The notes below the pieces were generated by a model. The model was not told the origin of the DNA. It saw only the letters and a program-made list of their open reading frames with translations, and made no database searches. This document shows positions 6,331 through 9,627 of a DNA stretch of 9,627 nucleotides, piece by piece. Numbering within the stretch: the stretch's first letter is position 1; every line of letters starts with the position of its first letter. The position numbers were made by a program, and so were the translations under genes. The stretch is from DRVV01 sp964487415 (GTDB lineage: Archaea > Thermoproteota > Bathyarchaeia > Bathyarchaeales > Bathycorpusculaceae). The DNA lies in assembly GCA_964487415.1 (NCBI GenBank), contig CAZAPQ010000024.1, forward strand, positions 1 to 9,627, written 5' to 3'.

Positions 6331-8412
6331 ATGAGAGAAGGGCAATATTACTATACTTTCTGTGATGCCTGCAGTCAAACTCCAATGTGTGGTATGCGTT
6401 TTCTTGTTCAGGACAATTTTATAGCCAAAATTGAAAACTGGCCCAACTTCCCAAACTCTCCCCTCTGCATAAAAGCCTACGCCTTACGGGACTTACGACA
6501 TCATCCGGAGAGGCTACTTTACCCCATTAAGCGAACCCAAAGCAAGGAATCTAGGAATCCAGGGTGGGCGAGGATTTCATGGGATGAGGCCTACGAGATC
6601 ATAGTTTCAAAACTTAGGGAGATAAGGGACAAGTATGGACCGGAGTCTGTAGTTTTCTATGTTGGAAACCCGAAGGAGCCCCGTGCCGCCGTTCAGAGGC
6701 TATGCTATACCTTTGGTTCTCCGAACTATGCCACTGAGAGTTCCGTTTGCAGGAAGGCCGCTGAACTGGCAGAGCTTCTAACATATGGCTTCCGAACCCT
6801 AGGCAATCCTCCAAGAGCCCAAACAAGGCTTTGTGTTATCTGGGGCTCAAATCCAGCATGGTCAGCCCCGTATATGATGGTTAGAATGTTGAAAGCTAAA
6901 AAGAGGGGAGTAAAATTCATAGTTATAGATCCACGAATAACTCCGACCTCTGAGAAGCTTGCCAATTTACACTTGCGGGTGAGACCAGCCGCGGATGGAG
7001 CCCTAGCGCTAGCGATGATAAACGTGCTCTTCAGAGACGGGATTTACGATGTTAATTTCGCCGAAAAATGGATCTTCGGCCTTAAAGAGCTAAAGGAATA
7101 TGCAGAGGCCTTTTCCCCGGAGAAAGTTGAAAAGATCACATGGGTTCCTGCCAAAATAATAGAGGAAGCTGCCCATCTAATGATGGAAAACGCGCCTGTG
7201 ACATTTTGGCTTAGCCCTCAGACAACAATCCATTGTAGAAACGGCGTCCAAAATCATAGGGCAATACTTTCACTTATAGCGCTAACCGGATGCATAGATG
7301 TTCCCGGTGGAATCATCATACCTGCCCATCCTCCGCTTTATAGCTGGGATTCAGGAGATCCGGAATTCTGTAGAAGGACAGATATTCTGCCAAAAATTAG
7401 GGACAAGCGGCTTGACCTCCAGTTTTTCCCGATATGGGCAAAGTACCTTTCTGAGGTACAGATTAACATGCTTCCGGAATATGTCAGGTCTGGAAAGGTT
7501 AAGGCAATCCTCATGTGGGGCGGCAATACAATGATGTGGCCTCAAACTCGGGAGTATCAAGAGGCCATCAAAAGCCTTGAATTCGCTGTTGCAGTGGATT
7601 ACTTTTATAGGCCGTGGACCCATGACTTTGTAGACATAGTTTTGCCTGCGGCAACATGCTTAGAGAGGAGGGCACCCTTCGCATTCCTCCGTGGAAGGGT
7701 CTACGGCAGAAAAGTTTTAGAACCCCTTGGAGAATGCCGGGAAGACTGGCAAATAGCCTTCGATATAGGTGTAAGACTCGGATATGCTGCAGAGTTCTGG
7801 AATGGCAATGTTGATGAAGGGCTCAACTTTATTCTAAAGAAAATCGGATTAAGCCTAAATGATCTGGAAAAAAGCTTGGAGTCCGGCGTTGAGATTCCCA
7901 GTCAAGAGGTTTATAGAAAATATGAGATTGGTATGCTGAGAGCTGATGGAAAGCCCGGCTTTCCTACACCCAGCGGAAAAATTGAAGTTTATTCAACAGT
8001 TCTTGGAGATTATGGTTTTGATCCCCTCCCGGCTTTTAGGATGCCCCTTCAGCCGACGAAAGAGTATCCTTTGATACTTACAACTGGCTGCAGGGTTCCA
8101 TTTTACGCTCATAGCAGGTGGCGCGAAATACCAAATCTTAGAAGGTTCATGCCCCATCCCGTAGCCAACATAAGCCCGAGGGACGCCGCAGAACGGGGAA
8201 TAAAAAGCGGCGATAATGTGATTGTCAGCTCACCATGGGGCAGCATTAAGGTGAAAGCCAATGTAACATCCATAATGCTCGAAGGGATTGTGGACGTGCT
8301 GCATGGCTGGGCTGAAGCTAATGTTAATGAGCTGATTCCCAGAGAATGGGATCCTATTTCAGGTTTTCCGCCATTCAAAGAGGCCATTTGCGAGGTTAGA
8401 AAGGCTTCGTAA
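6331..8412 (+). CDS. Mo/W-bisPGD (DMSO reductase family) oxidoreductase catalytic subunit
   Basis: This 693-residue protein is a molybdopterin oxidoreductase that would catalyse a two-electron redox or hydration reaction at a Mo or W centre. The N-terminal 4Fe-4S motif is C11-x2-C14-x5-C20-x25-C46. C140 in YATESSVCRKA sits where the metal-ligand residue is expected. Cofactor-binding segments follow: WGSNPAWSAP (about 171-180), VIDPRITPTS (198-207) and RPAADGALAL (218-227). The C-terminal domain (about 570-690) contains SPRDAAERGIKSGDNV and the usual beta-barrel. There is no Tat signal, so it is probably cytoplasmic. No ferredoxin-like electron-transfer or membrane-anchor subunit is adjacent, so partner and substrate are unknown; thiosulfate/polysulfide reductase-like, transhydroxylase-like and acetylene-hydratase-like members all fit. 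TAATTTTAT (6286-6294) is a weak promoter candidate. It stands alone between a broken transporter and ribosomal genes. Confidence 0.9.
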   Translation: MREGQYYYTFCDACSQTPMCGMRFLVQDNFIAKIENWPNFPNSPLCIKAYALRDLRHHPERLLYPIKRTQSKESRNPGWARISWDEAYEIIVSKLREIRDKYGPESVVFYVGNPKEPRAAVQRLCYTFGSPNYATESSVCRKAAELAELLTYGFRTLGNPPRAQTRLCVIWGSNPAWSAPYMMVRMLKAKKRGVKFIVIDPRITPTSEKLANLHLRVRPAADGALALAMINVLFRDGIYDVNFAEKWIFGLKELKEYAEAFSPEKVEKITWVPAKIIEEAAHLMMENAPVTFWLSPQTTIHCRNGVQNHRAILSLIALTGCIDVPGGIIIPAHPPLYSWDSGDPEFCRRTDILPKIRDKRLDLQFFPIWAKYLSEVQINMLPEYVRSGKVKAILMWGGNTMMWPQTREYQEAIKSLEFAVAVDYFYRPWTHDFVDIVLPAATCLERRAPFAFLRGRVYGRKVLEPLGECREDWQIAFDIGVRLGYAAEFWNGNVDEGLNFILKKIGLSLNDLEKSLESGVEIPSQEVYRKYEIGMLRADGKPGFPTPSGKIEVYSTVLGDYGFDPLPAFRMPLQPTKEYPLILTTGCRVPFYAHSRWREIPNLRRFMPHPVANISPRDAAERGIKSGDNVIVSSPWGSIKVKANVTSIMLEGIVDVLHGWAEANVNELIPREWDPISGFPPFKEAICEVRKAS

Positions 8413-8420
8413 GCGTTTAC

Positions 8421-8429
8421 CTATTTAAG
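8421..8429 (+). promoter_or_regulatory. Probable TATA-type promoter for the eL15 operon
   Basis: CTATTTAAG (8421-8429) resembles box A; GGTTTATTTT (8433-8442) is an alternative. Either predicts transcription start near 8448-8465 and a leader of about 70-90 bases before the GTG at 8535. The gap after the oxidoreductase is 122 bases, so the ribosomal genes probably have their own promoter. Confidence 0.4.
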
Positions 8430-8470
8430 AAAGGTTTATTTTGTTGAGCGGAAATTCTTTGAAAGTCAAG

Positions 8471-8512
8471 GGCGGAGAAAATCCGCTGGGATGTAACCGT
8501 TCAGGTTGAACC
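8471..8512 (+). promoter_or_regulatory. Structured 5' leader of the eL15-eL13 operon
   Basis: GCGGA (8472-8476) and TCCGC (8482-8486) form a 5-bp hairpin with loop GAAAA, extended by one G-U pair. Just after it, AACC (8495-8498), GGTT (8504-8507) and AACC (8509-8512) allow GGTT to pair only with the first AACC, since the single base between GGTT and the second AACC is too short a loop for a standard hairpin. A ribosome-binding site GGAGGTGA (8523-8530) follows, four bases before the start. Ribosomal-protein leaders are often sites of autoregulation, but nothing here proves it. Confidence 0.35.
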
Positions 8513-8534
8513 ATAAACTAGGGGAGGTGAGAAT

Positions 8535-9110
8535 GTGGCATACAGATACATTGCAGAGGCTTGGAAAAAACCAGACGAGTCTTTTGTAGGGGAGATTATG
8601 CGCCAGAGACTTGTGGAGTGGCGTAAACAACCAGCTGTTGTTCGTATTGAAAAACCTACACGCTTGGATCGCGCTCGAAAACTTGGTTATAAGGCTAAGC
8701 AGGGCTTCGTGGTTGTTCGCGTCAGGGTTAGACGCGGAGGCTTTAGGAAGAAGAGACCTAGTTCCGGAAGAAGACCGAAAAGGATGGGTGTGAGCAAATA
8801 TAAGCTTGCCAAGAGTTTGAGGCTTATTGCTGAGGAGCGAGCTGCAAGGAAGTTTCCAAACCTTGAAGTTCTTAATTCCTACTGGGTTGGCGAGGACGGC
8901 CGCCATAAATGGTTTGAAGTTATACTAGTGGATCCTAATCATCCTGTAATAAAGGCTGATAAGGACATAAACTGGATATGCGAAAAACAGCATAATGGAA
9001 GGGCTTTCAGGGGACTTACCAGTGCGGGCAAAAAGGTTAGGGGTCTAAGGAATAAGGGTCGAGGAGCTGAAAAAGTTAGGCCAAGTAGGAAAGCGGCTAC
9101 AGAGGAGTAG
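8535..9110 (+). CDS. rpl15e: Large-subunit ribosomal protein eL15 (L15e)
   Basis: This 191-residue, very basic protein has the normal length for archaeal eL15 and is recognisable from MAYRYIAEAWKKP at the N-terminus, the VVRVRVRRGGFRKKRP and GRRPKRMGV segments that bind 23S rRNA, FPNLEVLNSYWVGEDG in the middle, VILVDPNHP, and the basic tail RGLTSAGKKVRGLRNKGRG. It is a structural protein of the 50S subunit found in archaea and eukaryotes. The start is GTG at 8535, with a strong GGAGGTGA just upstream. An ATG two bases earlier (8533) is in another frame and soon hits a stop. eL13 begins 7 bases after its stop, so the two are co-transcribed. Confidence 0.96.
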   Translation: MAYRYIAEAWKKPDESFVGEIMRQRLVEWRKQPAVVRIEKPTRLDRARKLGYKAKQGFVVVRVRVRRGGFRKKRPSSGRRPKRMGVSKYKLAKSLRLIAEERAARKFPNLEVLNSYWVGEDGRHKWFEVILVDPNHPVIKADKDINWICEKQHNGRAFRGLTSAGKKVRGLRNKGRGAEKVRPSRKAATEE

Positions 9111-9117
9111 TTTAACC

Positions 9118-9369
9118 ATGGAAAACTTAAGACCTGTGGTTTTCAAGAGAGGTGGAAAAAAGCGGACTGGAAGGGGCTTCAGTGTTGGAGAACTAAAAGA
9201 GGCTGGACTATACTTAAAGAGGGCTTTAAAGCTTGGGCTTCCGGTAGATCCCAGGCGGAGAACTATTCATGAGGATAATGTTAAGCTTCTCAAAACATTT
9301 CTAGAAAGTGGAAAGTCGTTATCCTCTGAGCCTAAGGAAGTTAAGGTGGAGAAAAAGGCTAAAAGCTGA
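9118..9369 (+). CDS. rpl13e: Large-subunit ribosomal protein eL13 (L13e)
   Basis: This 83-residue basic protein carries the eL13 core: RPVVFKRGGKKRTGRGFS, then ELKEAGLYLKRALKLGLPVDPRRRT and HEDNVKLLKTFLESG, ending in a lysine-rich tail. Archaeal eL13 is much shorter than the eukaryotic protein and is patchily distributed, mainly in TACK lineages, which supports the taxonomic reading. It is a 50S structural component. The ATG at 9118 lies 7 bases after the eL15 stop, with GAGGAG (9102-9107) overlapping the end of eL15 as the ribosome-binding site. The next gene follows in the same frame about 30 bases later. Confidence 0.93.
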   Translation: MENLRPVVFKRGGKKRTGRGFSVGELKEAGLYLKRALKLGLPVDPRRRTIHEDNVKLLKTFLESGKSLSSEPKEVKVEKKAKS

Positions 9370-9399
9370 AAGAATAAAATAGCTTTTGATGATGTAGTT

Positions 9400-9627
9400 T
9401 TGTCTTCTAAAATTCCGGTAAATTGCATGGATGTACGGGTGTTCGTCCATGCCACAGAGGAGGAGGATAAAGTCTTAGCGGCACTTTGGAACGTCTTACC
9501 ATCAAACCTCCAAGGCAACGTGCCGCTTAAAAAAACAAACCTTATGGGCCATCATGGCAATCCAATAACCCTTTTTGAGGTCAAAGTTAAGGATAAGAAT
9601 CATATTAAAGCCTTTCTTGAGCATTTG
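9400..9627 (+). CDS. RNA-binding protein of the COG1325 type (predicted exosome-associated), 3' partial
   Basis: The frame runs off the right edge after 76 codons. MDVRVFVHATEEEDKVLAALWNVLP followed by LMGHHGNPITLFEVKVKD matches the archaeal RNA-binding family with a dsRBD-like fold predicted to work with the exosome; HATE and GHHGNP are the clearest marks. I prefer the TTG at 9400, which adds MSSKIPVNC, because similar proteins usually have a short IPV-like strand before the HATE segment; ATG 9427 is the alternative. No strong ribosome-binding site decides between them. It is in the same operon as eL15 and eL13, as expected for the archaeal exosome/RNase P/proteasome gene cluster, whose other members would lie to the right. 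Confidence 0.8.
   Translation, partial: MSSKIPVNCMDVRVFVHATEEEDKVLAALWNVLPSNLQGNVPLKKTNLMGHHGNPITLFEVKVKDKNHIKAFLEHL

Noticed and set aside
8533..8590. ATG at 8533 as start of the gene after the oxidoreductase
   Set aside because: It is out of frame with eL15 and stops after about 18 codons; the GTG at 8535 gives the conserved MAYRYIAEAW N-terminus.
8466..8906. A 146-codon minus-strand open frame opposite the leader and eL15
   Set aside because: It lies opposite a clear ribosomal protein gene and shows no recognisable domain; it looks like a shadow of the biased codon use of the + strand.
1..9627. CRISPR array, casposon or insertion sequence
   Set aside because: No spaced direct repeats, Cas1-like protein, or transposase with terminal inverted repeats was seen.

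Overview
The window looks archaeal, most likely from the TACK side of the tree (Thermoproteota, perhaps Bathyarchaeia). The signs are adjacent eukaryote-type ribosomal proteins eL15 and eL13, an RNA-binding exosome-associated protein after them, TTG/GTG starts, TATA-type promoters and a PrimPol-helicase mobile element. The assignment below domain level is an inference; there is no rRNA in the window.

Left part (about 1-4719): one end of an integrated plasmid- or virus-like element. It carries a large primase-polymerase/helicase open at the left edge, two small tightly packed proteins of unknown function, and a complete tyrosine recombinase with an unusual N-terminal zinc ribbon. All are on the + strand with very short gaps. 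A three-armed inverted repeat lies between the replication gene and the small genes. The integrase ends 26 bases before an intact tRNA-Pro(GGG), so the element abuts the 5' side of the tRNA rather than the 3' side. The junction holds a 10-bp imperfect inverted repeat that includes the 5' acceptor strand of the tRNA.

Middle part (about 4799-6330): a decayed 12-helix MFS transporter. It is broken by an in-frame TGA and by a one-base loss near its end. The TGA is not a simple point mutation: flipping about 33 bases in place (5689-5721) restores 11 codons that read as the missing half of transmembrane helix 7. This micro-inversion is the most striking observation here.

Right part (6331-9627): a stand-alone Mo/W-bisPGD oxidoreductase catalytic subunit, then the ribosomal operon eL15-eL13 followed by a partial COG1325-type RNA-binding protein, which looks like the start of the archaeal translation/exosome gene cluster. 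A leader of about 85-120 bases with small hairpins precedes eL15.

How the parts work together: the left genes form a replication-integration module parked at tRNA-Pro. The right genes are chromosomal. I see no CRISPR array, no rRNA, no insertion sequence, and no supported minus-strand gene.
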